Below, one piece after another: positions 1 through 7,120 of a stretch of DNA of 30,274 nt. The notes beneath the pieces were generated by a model, which made no database searches, was not told the origin of the DNA, and saw nothing but the letters and a program-made list of their open reading frames with translations. The position numbers and the translations under genes are program-made. This stretch comes from a virus. The stretch spans positions 1 to 30,274 of IMG/VR virus record IMGVR_UViG_3300028809_000051, one strand, 5' to 3'. Numbering within the stretch: the first letter of the stretch is position 1; each line of letters opens with the position of its first letter.

Positions 1-1176
1 GTTGTACGCGGCCACCGTTGTCGTTCCGTATGCCCCGTCCGAGGCGTACGACTTCGAGAGGAAACCCAGCTTCAGCAGCGCGGCTTCCACCGGCTTCACA
101 TCCGCCGGATGCGACGCCTTGCCCTGAGCTGCGGACGGGTCCTTCCGGGACGCCGCGATGACGTTGGCCAGGGACACCACCGGCTTCTTCGCAGGCGCGG
201 CAGCCGGAATGGACTTGCCCTGACCCGTCACGAGCAGACGCCAGGTAGCCTCGCCGGGGATCCCGTCCGCGTCGCTTCCCGTCCAGCCCTGCGCCCGCTG
301 GAATGCCTTCGTGGCGTTCCGGTCCGCGTCGCCCCAACGGGGTCCGGGACCCTCGGTATAGAAGCGGCGACCGCCACGCTTCACGAGCATTTGCCCGAGA
401 CGCGTCACGTAACTGTTGTTCGCGCCGGCGCCGAACTTCGAGACGCCGGGGAAGGCGTCAGGGTCCGAGGGCTGCTCGGGCTTCGGCTGCTCGGGCTTCG
501 GCTGCTCGGGCTGCTCGACGTCGTCCCCGTCCCCGTCCGCCCACGACTTGAACGGCGTGGCGTTGGGCTTGCCCTTCAGGATGGTGGCGATCCGGGACCG
601 CATCCTGTTCCAGTCCACACCACGCGGATCCGACTTCCAGTCGGACCAGTCCAGGTGACGGATCACGCTGTCCACGGTCCAGCCGTAGTGGCGGCAGACG
701 GCCGCGCAGGCGCGCGCGATGGCTTCGAGCTGAAGCGCCGGCCACGGGTCCTTCCCGTCACCCTTGTTGACGCACTCGTACCCCACGAAGTGCGGGTTGC
801 CGTCCACCGAGCCGTTCGACCCGTCGTGCTCGTTGGTCTTCGGCACCGGCCACTGCTCGGCCTGGACCGCGCGCAGGACGTCAGGGTCACCCCCGCCCGC
901 GTGGTTGGCGCGGCCCCAGCCGATCAGGACCACGGTCCCCGACTTCTCGATGAGCCCCTGGCACAGCGGGCCCGGCAAAGCAGACGTACCGTTCGACACG
1001 TACGACTCGATGCCGTCCGAGCCCGAGGCGGTGTGGTGGACCATGACGCCATTGAGTGGCCCCCACTTCCCCTTATGGTTCCGGTTGTGGGTGCGCCATC
1101 CCTTGCGCTCACGGACCGGGACACCTTCAGCCTTCAGCGCCGCAAGGAACTGCGCGGCAGTCATCATCTTCGCCAT
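1..1176 (-). CDS. Endolysin: N-acetylmuramoyl-L-alanine amidase with peptidoglycan-binding repeats (C-terminus beyond the left edge)
   Basis: Translating the minus strand from ATG at 1176 gives 392 codons without a stop, running off the left edge. Residues about 40-200 look like an Amidase_2/PGRP zinc amidase: MVHHTASG (H47/H48), then H174 and D183 in HLDWSDWKSDPR are the likely zinc ligands. This family cuts the amide bond between MurNAc and the stem peptide to lyse the host. A Pro-Glu-Gln-Lys linker (about 221-236) leads to a peptidoglycan-binding module (about 250-315, FQRAQGWTG then GIPGEATWRLL) and the start of a second module (about 355-392, VEAALLKLGFLSKSY). A GGAAGGG ribosome site precedes the ATG. 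No signal peptide is seen, so a holin outside the recognised genes would be expected. It lies downstream of the tail genes and is divergent from the 1271 gene. The function is firm; the true length is unknown. Confidence 0.9.
   Translation of the reverse strand, partial: MAKMMTAAQFLAALKAEGVPVRERKGWRTHNRNHKGKWGPLNGVMVHHTASGSDGIESYVSNGTSALPGPLCQGLIEKSGTVVLIGWGRANHAGGGDPDVLRAVQAEQWPVPKTNEHDGSNGSVDGNPHFVGYECVNKGDGKDPWPALQLEAIARACAAVCRHYGWTVDSVIRHLDWSDWKSDPRGVDWNRMRSRIATILKGKPNATPFKSWADGDGDDVEQPEQPKPEQPKPEQPSDPDAFPGVSKFGAGANNSYVTRLGQMLVKRGGRRFYTEGPGPRWGDADRNATKAFQRAQGWTGSDADGIPGEATWRLLVTGQGKSIPAAAPAKKPVVSLANVIAASRKDPSAAQGKASHPADVKPVEAALLKLGFLSKSYASDGAYGTTTVAAYN
471..517 (-). repeat. 15-bp tandem repeat coding the Pro-Glu-Gln linker of the endolysin
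   Basis: The plus strand shows GCTGCTCGGGCTTCG at 471-485 and again at 486-500, followed by a partial third copy. On the coding strand this gives repeated EQPKP units, a flexible linker between the catalytic and cell-wall-binding domains. Such in-frame repeats can change copy number by slippage. Confidence 0.8.
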
Positions 1177-1211
1177 CTCGTCACCCTTCCGGTGGTAGTT
1201 GGTGCCCGGTC

Positions 1212-1237
1212 AGTTTATGCCCGCGCGCATCTAGACT
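1212..1237. promoter_or_regulatory. Divergent promoter region between endolysin and the 1271 gene
   Basis: Between the two divergent starts lie a plus-strand TAGACT (1232-1237), a plausible -10 box about 33 bp before ATG 1271, and a minus-strand TAAACT (1217-1212), a plausible -10 box for the endolysin. No good -35 box is seen for either. TAGACT followed by G recurs before the tape measure and the 298-residue structural gene, which supports it as a real -10 element. Confidence 0.45.
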
Positions 1238-1270
1238 GAGACCAGCAGACAGCGACGAAGGGATTCCACC

Positions 1271-1828
1271 ATGGGCCGGTGCGGTTGCGGCAGTGATCAG
1301 CAGTGCCTTTCTACCAATCCCGGCAACCTGGCGTCATACGACGAAACCGGCTGCCTGTACGTGGCCGAGTTCACGCCGATGTTCGATCAGGCAAACCTTC
1401 CGGCAGCCGTGGACCTGGTCCCGCTGACCTCGGGGGTGTGGACCAACACCGGGCTGTCCCTCACGATCCCGGCAGCAGGTACGTTCGAGATGGTCTTCGA
1501 TGCGTACACCGTTGTTCACGCAGACATCGCTGCGGACGGTGGATCCGCTCAAGTACAGGCGCAGGTGCGGATGCGGAACGAGACCACCTCGGCCGTGGTG
1601 CCCAACACGCAGGTGGTGGCCAACTCTGCGGGAAGCAACCGGGGCGGCCGGTACCTGAGTTCCAGCGGCTGCACCGTTCACACCAACATCGTGACCACCG
1701 GGCCGACCATCATACGCATGCAGGTAGCACGGGTGGACTTCTCATCCGGCGCGGCCATCGCCAGTGCTGTGTCCCTGTCCACGCTGCGCGCCGAAGGCAC
1801 GTCCATGCGATACAACCGGCTGGCCTGA
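1271..1828 (+). CDS. Plus-strand tail/fibre-like virion protein, Cys-rich N-terminus
   Basis: The 185-residue protein starts at ATG 1271 behind a GAAGGG ribosome site. The N-terminus MGRCGCGSDQQC resembles in style the starts of the minor tail proteins at 2801 and 3541 (MARCDCAG, MARVCVD). The remainder is rich in alternating beta pattern (LSLTIPAAGTFEMVFDAY, VQAQVRMRNETTS, STLRAEGTSMRYNRL), as in C1q-like or head/tail-fibre jelly rolls that trimerise. This fold is inferred from pattern only. The gene faces opposite to all tail genes, with a shared terminator behind it and its own putative promoter. It may be an accessory receptor-binding, decoration or fibre protein. I do not recognise a specific family. 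Confidence 0.7.
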   Translation: MGRCGCGSDQQCLSTNPGNLASYDETGCLYVAEFTPMFDQANLPAAVDLVPLTSGVWTNTGLSLTIPAAGTFEMVFDAYTVVHADIAADGGSAQVQAQVRMRNETTSAVVPNTQVVANSAGSNRGGRYLSSSGCTVHTNIVTTGPTIIRMQVARVDFSSGAAIASAVSLSTLRAEGTSMRYNRLA

Positions 1829-1835
1829 CGACACC

Positions 1836-1863
1836 GGCCCCGGACGCCGAAGCATCCGGGGCC
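1836..1863. terminator. Bidirectional hairpin terminator
   Basis: GGCCCCGGA (1836-1844) and TCCGGGGCC (1855-1863) form a perfect 9-bp stem with a 10-nt loop. It sits between convergent genes (plus gene ending 1828, minus gene ending 1878), so it probably stops both. No strong U tract, as is usual in actinobacteria. Confidence 0.75.
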
Positions 1864-1877
1864 GAGAGGTGTAGCGG

Positions 1878-2801
1878 TCAGCGGAACATCTCGATGACCA
1901 CGGCACCGGGGCCACCCGCACCACCAGTGACCGCAGCCGCGTTGACTGAGAGAGCCCCACCACCGCCACCGCCGGGACCTGACCCTGTCTGCGCGCCCGT
2001 ACCGGGGATGCCACCCCGTCCCCCGGTGCCCATGCCCGAGCCCGCCCGCCCGCCGTTACCGCCAATCCCTACTGTGCCGGACCACCAGATGCCGCGTTCG
2101 CCACGGTTGCCCAGTGAGTAGAACTGTGCGGTGCCGAGCCCGCCGGACCCACCGGACTCACTGACCCCGGACGTACCGGACACGGCCGTGGCCACAGCCC
2201 CGGTTCCGCCCTTCGCCACGACCACGGCACCGAAGCTGGAATCCCCACCGGTTCCGCCAGCCCCGTTGGCTGCCGCGCCTGCGGTCCCGCCGGCCCCCAC
2301 TGTAATCGTGGTGGACGCGGCCAGTGTCGATACTTCCACCCATGATTCTGAGTAGCTGCCGCCACCACCACCGCCCCGGGCGATGACCTGCGACGCGGCC
2401 GACGTCGCACCCGCGCCACCCCCACCGCCACCGATCACACGCACCCGCAGCCAGTTCGCGTCAGGGTTCGCGGCCTTCGTCCAGGATGATGTCCCGGCCG
2501 CGATCGTCACGAGCATGCCGAGGAACGAGGACGCGGCTGCGACAGGGGCGGGTGTGGGTACGAACAGGCCACCGTCACCGCCGACCGCCAGCGTGTTGCC
2601 CGCGTCCGAGGACAGGTCCACGCTGATCACGTTGCCCACGATGTCGATGGCCGTACCCTCGGTGTACGGGGCCGCCAGGATGCTGTTCACCACCCACGGG
2701 TCCAGTGCCTGACCGGTGCCGGTCACCGTCACGTTCTCACCAGCGGTCAGGACACACATGCACCCTTCGGTTCCGAGTCCCGCACAGTCGCAGCGCGCCA
2801 T
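1878..2801 (-). CDS. Glycine-rich minor tail protein (probable tail-tip adhesin), copy A
   Basis: The 307-residue protein starts at ATG 2801 with an AAGGGGCAGGAAC leader. The N-terminus MARCDCAGLG ... GCMCVLTAGENVTVTGTG is a type often seen at the start of actinophage tail-tip proteins. From about residue 125 the chain is dominated by glycine runs (RVIGGGGGGAGA, ARGGGGGGSYSESW, GAGGTGGDSSFG, GPGGGGGG) and ends in GGAGGPGAVVIEMF. Such glycine-rich domains form polyglycine-II type sandwiches in known phage adhesins (for example the gp38 adhesin of phage S16) and display receptor-binding loops. It is last in the tail operon, 11 bp after the paralogue at 2813-3541. The receptor is unknown. Confidence 0.75.
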   Translation of the reverse strand: MARCDCAGLGTEGCMCVLTAGENVTVTGTGQALDPWVVNSILAAPYTEGTAIDIVGNVISVDLSSDAGNTLAVGGDGGLFVPTPAPVAAASSFLGMLVTIAAGTSSWTKAANPDANWLRVRVIGGGGGGAGATSAASQVIARGGGGGGSYSESWVEVSTLAASTTITVGAGGTAGAAANGAGGTGGDSSFGAVVVAKGGTGAVATAVSGTSGVSESGGSGGLGTAQFYSLGNRGERGIWWSGTVGIGGNGGRAGSGMGTGGRGGIPGTGAQTGSGPGGGGGGALSVNAAAVTGGAGGPGAVVIEMFR

Positions 2802-2812
2802 GTTCCTGCCCC

Positions 2813-3541
2813 TTAGTTGTAGACCGAGATGCGGACGATACCCGCACCGCCGGACCCGCCGGACCAGCTGCCGTTGAAGGCTGCCGCACCGCCACCGCCA
2901 CCGCCCGCGAAGGTCTGGCCGGCGCCGCCGTTTTCGTTGTTGGCCGCGCCCTTACCGCCAGCGCCGGGCCAGCCGGACGCGCCGCCATCACCGCCGATCT
3001 TGTGGAAGGCCGTGACCAGTACCGCCGAGCCACCGGGCTGTCCCTGACGCCGTATCTGACCGGTCCCGACCGCACCGGATACGGCACCCTTCCCGATGCC
3101 GCTCGTGCTGCTGGCCAGCATCTGCACCGTGGCGCCAACACCACCGGGGCCGACCACCAGCGTGCCGAAGGTGGAATCCCCACCGTTCGCCCCCGCCGCG
3201 TTGAAGGTGCCGCCGGTCCCGCCGTTGCCACCGGCCACCGGGACGATCGGGGGAAGGCTGGACGCTTCGAGCCACGACGCGCAGTACGTTCCGCCCGAAC
3301 CACCGCCCTGCGCGATGCCCGTAGTGCCGCTCGTGTCCTGGGCGCCCGCGCCACCGCCACCGCCACCGATACACTCGACGAAGACCCAGGCTGCACCGGG
3401 GTAGTCCGCAATCTGGAAGTTCAGAGGCACCAGGTACGAAACCGTGATCGTGGTCTGGTATCCGACCGAACCGGGCTTCAGTGTCAGCTGCCCCGTATCG
3501 TCCACGTTGAAGTAAGTGCTGTCTACACAGACGCGCGCCAT
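2813..3541 (-). CDS. Glycine-rich minor tail protein (probable tail-tip adhesin), copy B
   Basis: 242 residues from ATG 3541, ribosome site GGGGAAGGA. The N-terminal 45 residues are beta-like and differ from copy A. The rest aligns by eye with it: IGGGGGGAGA, GGGSGGTYCASWLEASSLP against GGGGGGSYSESWVEVSTLA, GANGGDSTFGTLVVGPGG against GTGGDSSFGAVVVAKGG, and a common GGAG-hydrophobic C-terminus. The two are tandem paralogues with different connecting loops, as expected for adhesins under host-range selection. A possible -10 box TAGGAT overlaps the stop codon of the upstream gene (3580-3575). Confidence 0.75.
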   Translation of the reverse strand: MARVCVDSTYFNVDDTGQLTLKPGSVGYQTTITVSYLVPLNFQIADYPGAAWVFVECIGGGGGGAGAQDTSGTTGIAQGGGSGGTYCASWLEASSLPPIVPVAGGNGGTGGTFNAAGANGGDSTFGTLVVGPGGVGATVQMLASSTSGIGKGAVSGAVGTGQIRRQGQPGGSAVLVTAFHKIGGDGGASGWPGAGGKGAANNENGGAGQTFAGGGGGGAAAFNGSWSGGSGGAGIVRISVYN

Positions 3542-3577
3542 GTTGCGGTCCTTCCCCTCGGGTTGCTGCTCTGAATC

Positions 3578-4108
3578 CTACGGCCAGCGTGCTGCGACAT
3601 AGACCGTTGCACCGGGCACCGGCTGGCCGGACAGGTCCCACACGTGCACGGTTATGGCCGTTGCAGTGCGCGCACTCACCGTTGCAACGGCCGGCTGGTC
3701 CGCGTCCACCGTCGCAACGACCACCGGGACCGTGCCACGGTCTTCGTACTGCCACGTTGCGCGGCCGTCGCCGTCCACCATGAAGGCCGCCGAGTCCTGC
3801 AACGGCTGCGACACGGCCACGCCCTCGGCCGCAACGAACGTTGCGACGCCTTCGGACGGCTGCGACGCGGCATACACCTGCACCGCTTCGGCCTTCGCCA
3901 TCGCGCTGGCCATCGACTCGGGCGCAACGCTCATCGTGGCGCCCGTTGCAGCTGCTTGAGCAGACACGGCAGCCGCAGCCGAGTTGGTCACGGTGGTGAC
4001 GTCGGACCTGCGACGGTTGCTGTACCGGGCCTGATACGCGACGGTCCGCAGGATGCCCGCCAGCGGTTGGCCGGGGATCCTGCGTGAAGGACTGTTGCGC
4101 TGCGCCAT
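3578..4108 (-). CDS. Minor tail protein with Ala/Val-rich middle and C-terminal beta domain
   Basis: The 176-residue protein starts at ATG 4108, which shares one base with the upstream stop (TGATG); a GTG one codon earlier is an alternative. The N-terminus is basic (MAQRNSPSRRIPGQPLAGILR). Residues about 40-95 are Ala-rich, probably helical (SAAAAVSAQAAATG ... MASAMAKAEAVQVYAA). The C-terminal part, ending DLSGQPVPGATVYVAARWP, looks like a small Ig-like beta domain with the transthyretin-like pattern 'G.PVPGATV'. Its place in a coupled operon between the Gp37-like protein and the adhesins argues for a tail-tip part. No precise family is recognised. Confidence 0.7.
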   Translation of the reverse strand: MAQRNSPSRRIPGQPLAGILRTVAYQARYSNRRRSDVTTVTNSAAAAVSAQAAATGATMSVAPESMASAMAKAEAVQVYAASQPSEGVATFVAAEGVAVSQPLQDSAAFMVDGDGRATWQYEDRGTVPVVVATVDADQPAVATVSARTATAITVHVWDLSGQPVPGATVYVAARWP

Positions 4109-5136
4109 CACGTCACCACCAAGTCATCACCAAGCGCGGACACCTGCAACACGATGCGTTCGGCTTCACCGTTCTCGGATACGGCCAAGCCCGTAATCTT
4201 CATGCGCTGCGTGATCTCGCGGCAGGTCTGGCCCGAGGTGATGTCTACGCACCAGCCAGGGACCAGCTGCTCGATTATCACGGGCGCGGTCGGGGACAGG
4301 GTGACGTCCTGCGTGTCGATGAAGACCGGCACGTTCAGGGACCCGTCCAGCTTCGCCTGCGCGGCCTGGTCCGCATCAGACAGGGTCTTCAGCGTGTTCT
4401 GCTCGGTGTAGATCTCAAGCAGCCCGTAGTAATCATTGATCCCGCCGGCCACCCCCACGTACCCGGTGTCTTCGTCGGCGGCCACCACCTGCCGGGTGGC
4501 AAGCGAGGCCCCGTCCTCGGTGACCTTCAGGCCCTGCGGCAGGTCATCGTCCGACAGGCGCCCGATGGTCTCGGCGTAGTCGTCAGGCAGTAGCAGGATG
4601 TTCTGCCCGATGGCCGTGAAGTCCAGACCTGTTTCCGCCAGGTCGCGCAAGTGGTCCGCCGTCTGGCCGATCCACGCCTGATAGGTCCGCCCGCCCGTTG
4701 ACACGGTGGGGGCCACGATGGTCACGGCGTGGCCGGGGTCATCGGGCCGTAGACCGTCTTCGATCAGGGTGGACGCGATCGTGGACAGCGGCGCCCGCGC
4801 GAATGTGATCTGCCGGTGGACCACCCGCCGGTCCAGCAGCCCGATCAGGTCCGTCGCGTTCACGGTGACTTCGTCACGGGACCACGTCGCGGTCACGATC
4901 GGCCCGGACCAGACGAAGGCGCCGTTGCGGAAGATGTTCAGCCAGTGCCGCCAGGACCGGATGTTGCCCAGCTCATCGCAGCAGTCCAGCCCTTCCACCC
5001 CGATCGTCACCGAGGCGTCGGACGAGTCGTTCAGCAGACGGTTGTAGCTCACGTCCGTGAGGCGGCCGGACGCGGCCACGTGGCCGCCCGTACGGTCCGT
5101 GATGGTGTACCCGTGGGTGGCGCAGCCGAGCGGCAT
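4108..5136 (-). CDS. Minor tail protein, Siphovirus Gp37-like
   Basis: 342 residues. ATG 5136 overlaps the upstream stop by one base (TGATG), which fixes the start. The pattern MPLGCATHGYTITDR ... LTDVSYNRLLNDSSDASVTI ... WRHWLNIFRNGAFVWSGPIVTATWSRDEVTVNATDLIGLLDRR is that of the actinophage tail-hub family named after Gp37 of phage ReqiPepy6. Members sit after the distal tail protein and build the baseplate hub. Later parts (LETGLDFT-like region, LVPGWCVDITSG, MKITGLAVSENG) are typical of the hub C-terminal beta domains. Translational coupling to both neighbours supports a single tail-tip operon. Confidence 0.75.
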   Translation of the reverse strand: MPLGCATHGYTITDRTGGHVAASGRLTDVSYNRLLNDSSDASVTIGVEGLDCCDELGNIRSWRHWLNIFRNGAFVWSGPIVTATWSRDEVTVNATDLIGLLDRRVVHRQITFARAPLSTIASTLIEDGLRPDDPGHAVTIVAPTVSTGGRTYQAWIGQTADHLRDLAETGLDFTAIGQNILLLPDDYAETIGRLSDDDLPQGLKVTEDGASLATRQVVAADEDTGYVGVAGGINDYYGLLEIYTEQNTLKTLSDADQAAQAKLDGSLNVPVFIDTQDVTLSPTAPVIIEQLVPGWCVDITSGQTCREITQRMKITGLAVSENGEAERIVLQVSALGDDLVVT

Positions 5137-6476
5137 CAGTACCCCTTCCCGAGGACGCTGACGCGGACCAGCGCGTCCGCTGCCGGGGGCGAGTCGCTGT
5201 CCGTCTCGATGCACACGCAGTACGTGGCACAGGTCAGGTCCGTGACTTCCACCGGCCCGCCGTTCTGGTTCCCGTACGCCGTGGACGCGGTCCGGCAGCC
5301 GAGGCCACCAGCTGTCACCACGGCGCGCCCGATGGACCCGTCCAGGGTGAGCGTGCCGCGCGGCGGGATGTACGTCACCGTGAAGTCCTGTATGTAGTTG
5401 CACAAGTTGCTGTCCGCCAGGTCGCCACAGTCCCCCACGAAGCCGGCAGGCCGCTCGTACCACGTCACCCGGATGTTGCGCAGCTCGTACGCGCCCGCGT
5501 AGATCTCAATCAGCGGTGCGTCGCTGGCCCACTGCGGCCGGGCGGACAGGTTCACGCTGTAGCAGGCGCGATCAGGTACGAGCGGCGCGCAAAAGCTGCC
5601 TGCCGGGACGGTCGGCTGCGGCGGCAACGGCACCCGGTTGCGGGGGTCCGCGTACGGGTCACCTGGCGTGACGCACGACTGAAACAGGCACTCGGCCGGG
5701 TCGCAGTTGTGGTCCGGATCCGCGTTGTCGGACACGCACCAGTCCACGCAAACGTCCTGGTCCGCGATGGGCGGGACGACTTCGAGCACCGGGATCGGAT
5801 CGGTCCACGCCCACGGGGACGCGGCCACCAGGACAAATTCCACTTCGATCAGCTCGGCGCCGGCAGCGCAGGCGGACCTGCCGCAGGCACCCGTGGACCG
5901 GCGGCCGGTCTCGGTGGGACCGTCCACCAGGGACGTGCGGCGGAACGTCCGGCGGTGCGCGGCGTTGAACTGTGCCGGTGTCATCCCGTCGTCGGGGCAG
6001 CAGTTGTAGAGCGTGAAGCAGTCGCCGTCGCACGTGTCGCCGGTGCACCCGTTCAGCAAGTCGGACAGGAACTGCATGCCGTACTGCGCGCCGCAGCACG
6101 TGGCACCGATCAGTACCCCGGTGACCACGATGCTGCGCGGCTGCTCACGCGTCGGACCGAAGACACCGCCACCACCCACGGCGTTGCTCACCGAGCGGCG
6201 GCGCGGGTTGTCGTCCGTCCCGCTCATGGTGAGCGGCAGGAAGCCCAGGAACTCGGCGGACTCTGGAACGGCCGGGTCGTACCAGGGCGCCGGTTCCACC
6301 TCGGCGTCAGGAACGGTGTACGGGCCCTCGGCCCCGAGGACTTCGGCGGTCAGGCTCGGACAGTGGCAGATGTCCGGACCGGTGTCGAACGGACTGCCCA
6401 CGGTGCGCAGGTACGTTTGAAGCCGGGTGGTGTTCCAGACCTCGGTCCCGTTGGCGCTGGCGTAGTCGATCAGCAC
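5136..6476 (-). CDS. Cysteine-rich minor tail protein (distal-tail-like)
   Basis: 446 residues from GTG 6476, the first start after an in-frame stop, overlapping the end of the upstream gene by 7 bp. The first 200 residues carry LGFLPLTMSG, SNAVGGGGVFGP and RSIVVTGVLIGATCCGAQYGM, as in actinophage distal-tail/minor tail proteins that join the tail tube to the tip. Cysteines are unusually frequent: CHCPS, CCGAQ, CTGDTCDGDCF, NCCPDDG, and in the C-terminal third CRTASTAYGNQ and CATYCVCIETD. A Pro-rich segment (NRVPLPPQPTVPAG, about residue 285) separates two beta-rich halves. The assignment rests on gene order and pattern. Confidence 0.7.
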   Translation of the reverse strand: MLIDYASANGTEVWNTTRLQTYLRTVGSPFDTGPDICHCPSLTAEVLGAEGPYTVPDAEVEPAPWYDPAVPESAEFLGFLPLTMSGTDDNPRRRSVSNAVGGGGVFGPTREQPRSIVVTGVLIGATCCGAQYGMQFLSDLLNGCTGDTCDGDCFTLYNCCPDDGMTPAQFNAAHRRTFRRTSLVDGPTETGRRSTGACGRSACAAGAELIEVEFVLVAASPWAWTDPIPVLEVVPPIADQDVCVDWCVSDNADPDHNCDPAECLFQSCVTPGDPYADPRNRVPLPPQPTVPAGSFCAPLVPDRACYSVNLSARPQWASDAPLIEIYAGAYELRNIRVTWYERPAGFVGDCGDLADSNLCNYIQDFTVTYIPPRGTLTLDGSIGRAVVTAGGLGCRTASTAYGNQNGGPVEVTDLTCATYCVCIETDSDSPPAADALVRVSVLGKGY

Positions 6477-6769
6477 GCTTCATCGCCCCTCTCGCGGCGC
6501 CGCAGCGGGGTGACGTTGTCCGGCACCCGCTGGACCGTGCGGGCCCCGTACGCGTCCGCCTGCGGCTTCAGGTTGCAGCACGCCAGCTGGCACGCCGCGA
6601 CCTGCCGGTTCCATGGGCAGCAGTCCCCGGTGCAGTCGGGGGCGTCATAGAACCGGTGTTTGCCCGTGGCGTTCAGGGCCCACCGGGGCGGCAGCGGGTA
6701 CGCGCCGCTCGGGCTGATCACGCCCAGCAGGCGGAACAGTCCGTACTTCAGCCGAGTGGTAACGCGCAT
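6470..6769 (-). CDS. Small Cys-rich protein at the head of the minor tail operon
   Basis: 99 residues from ATG 6769. The basic N-terminus is followed by GVISPSGAYPLPPRWALN and a cysteine cluster (DCTGDCCPWNRQVAACQLACCNL, residues about 45-68; seven Cys) that could bind metal or form disulfides. The C-terminus is Arg-rich. It is the first gene after repeat element R1 and has a -10 box about 30 bp upstream. It overlaps the next tail gene by 7 bp, so it is probably a minor virion or tail assembly protein. Family not recognised. Confidence 0.7.
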   Translation of the reverse strand: MRVTTRLKYGLFRLLGVISPSGAYPLPPRWALNATGKHRFYDAPDCTGDCCPWNRQVAACQLACCNLKPQADAYGARTVQRVPDNVTPLRRRERGDEAC

Positions 6770-6798
6770 CGGGTCCCCTTCAAGTGGTTGCTGAGCAC

Positions 6799-6804
6799 AG
6801 CTTA
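6799..6804 (-). promoter_or_regulatory. -10 box (TAAGCT) for the minor tail operon
   Basis: On the minus strand GGTAAGCTGTG lies 30 bp before ATG 6769. The same GGTAAGCTG occurs before the DUF1360 gene (19473-19468). In both places it lies just left of an R element. No convincing -35 is seen. Confidence 0.45.
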
Positions 6805-6857
6805 CCCGTGGACAGAAACGGCTGACGTTCCGTCACCGGGCCTGGCAGAGCGCGACC

Positions 6858-7107
6858 GTGGCAGAAGTGGGCAGAAACGGCCGTCGCATCGTCGCAGGTC
6901 AGGGCCTTATGGCAGCAAATACCAACCTTCGCGTATAGAGACACTTCTGGTGTGGCAGGTGCGTCACCTTCCGTACGCGGGCCCGCGCGCAACGTAGTGC
7001 CACCCATGCCTGACCACATACCCGCCTAATACGAAAGGTTTGGTTCCAGCTGCCACAAGGCCCTGACCTGCGGTTTCTCTCGGCTCGTTTCTGCCCACTT
7101 CTGCCAC
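6858..7107. repeat. Repeat element R1: about 250-bp imperfect palindrome of two outward-facing units
   Basis: A 341-bp stretch without a gene. Outer arms 6858-6879 and 7086-7107 are perfect 22-bp inverted repeats containing GGCAGAAGTGGGCAGAAACG. Inner arms 6893-6916 and 7049-7072 match over 24 bp with one mismatch. Each half also has CCAACCTT-type sequence at its inner border, and the AT-richer centre contains TATACG (minus) and TAATAC (plus) followed by GAAGG/GAAAGG. Thus each half reads outward as GAAAGGTTGG, then GCTGCCACAAGGCCCTGACC, then CGTTTCTGCCCACTTCTGCC. The left inner arm is identical over 34 bp (6897-6930) to element R2. It lies between the neck operon end and the tail operon promoter. 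Candidates are a divergent promoter/leader pair, an ncRNA locus, a replication or recombination site, or a MITE-like element. Confidence 0.85.
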
Positions 7108-7120
7108 TCTGCACACAGTG

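Noticed and set aside
471-517. Short regular repeats considered as a CRISPR array
   Set aside because: They are contiguous 15-bp units without spacers that encode an EQPKP linker in frame.
109-1239. A 376-codon plus-strand open frame over the endolysin
   Set aside because: The minus strand reads through to the left edge as a clear amidase with zinc ligands; the plus frame is its shadow.
1900-3400. Dense CCACC/CCGCC repeats considered as a non-coding DNA repeat
   Set aside because: They are explained by glycine codons in the two tail-tip proteins on the minus strand.
3600-3960. Clustered GTTGC/GCAAC, also dense at 28440-28760, considered as translocase polarity sites
   Set aside because: They occur in both orientations and follow Val-Ala, Ala-Thr and similar codon pairs in coding sequence, so there is no strand bias to support such a role.
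4816-6650. Long plus-strand open frames opposite the minor tail genes
   Set aside because: Composition is Arg/Pro/Gly-biased as for antisense reading, with no ribosome sites, and the minus-strand genes are coupled by TGATG overlaps and show recognisable families.
6858-7107. R1 considered as a tRNA or a simple terminator
   Set aside because: No cloverleaf or CCA end is seen, and the arms are too far apart (over 130 bp) with a conserved internal order, unlike an intrinsic terminator.
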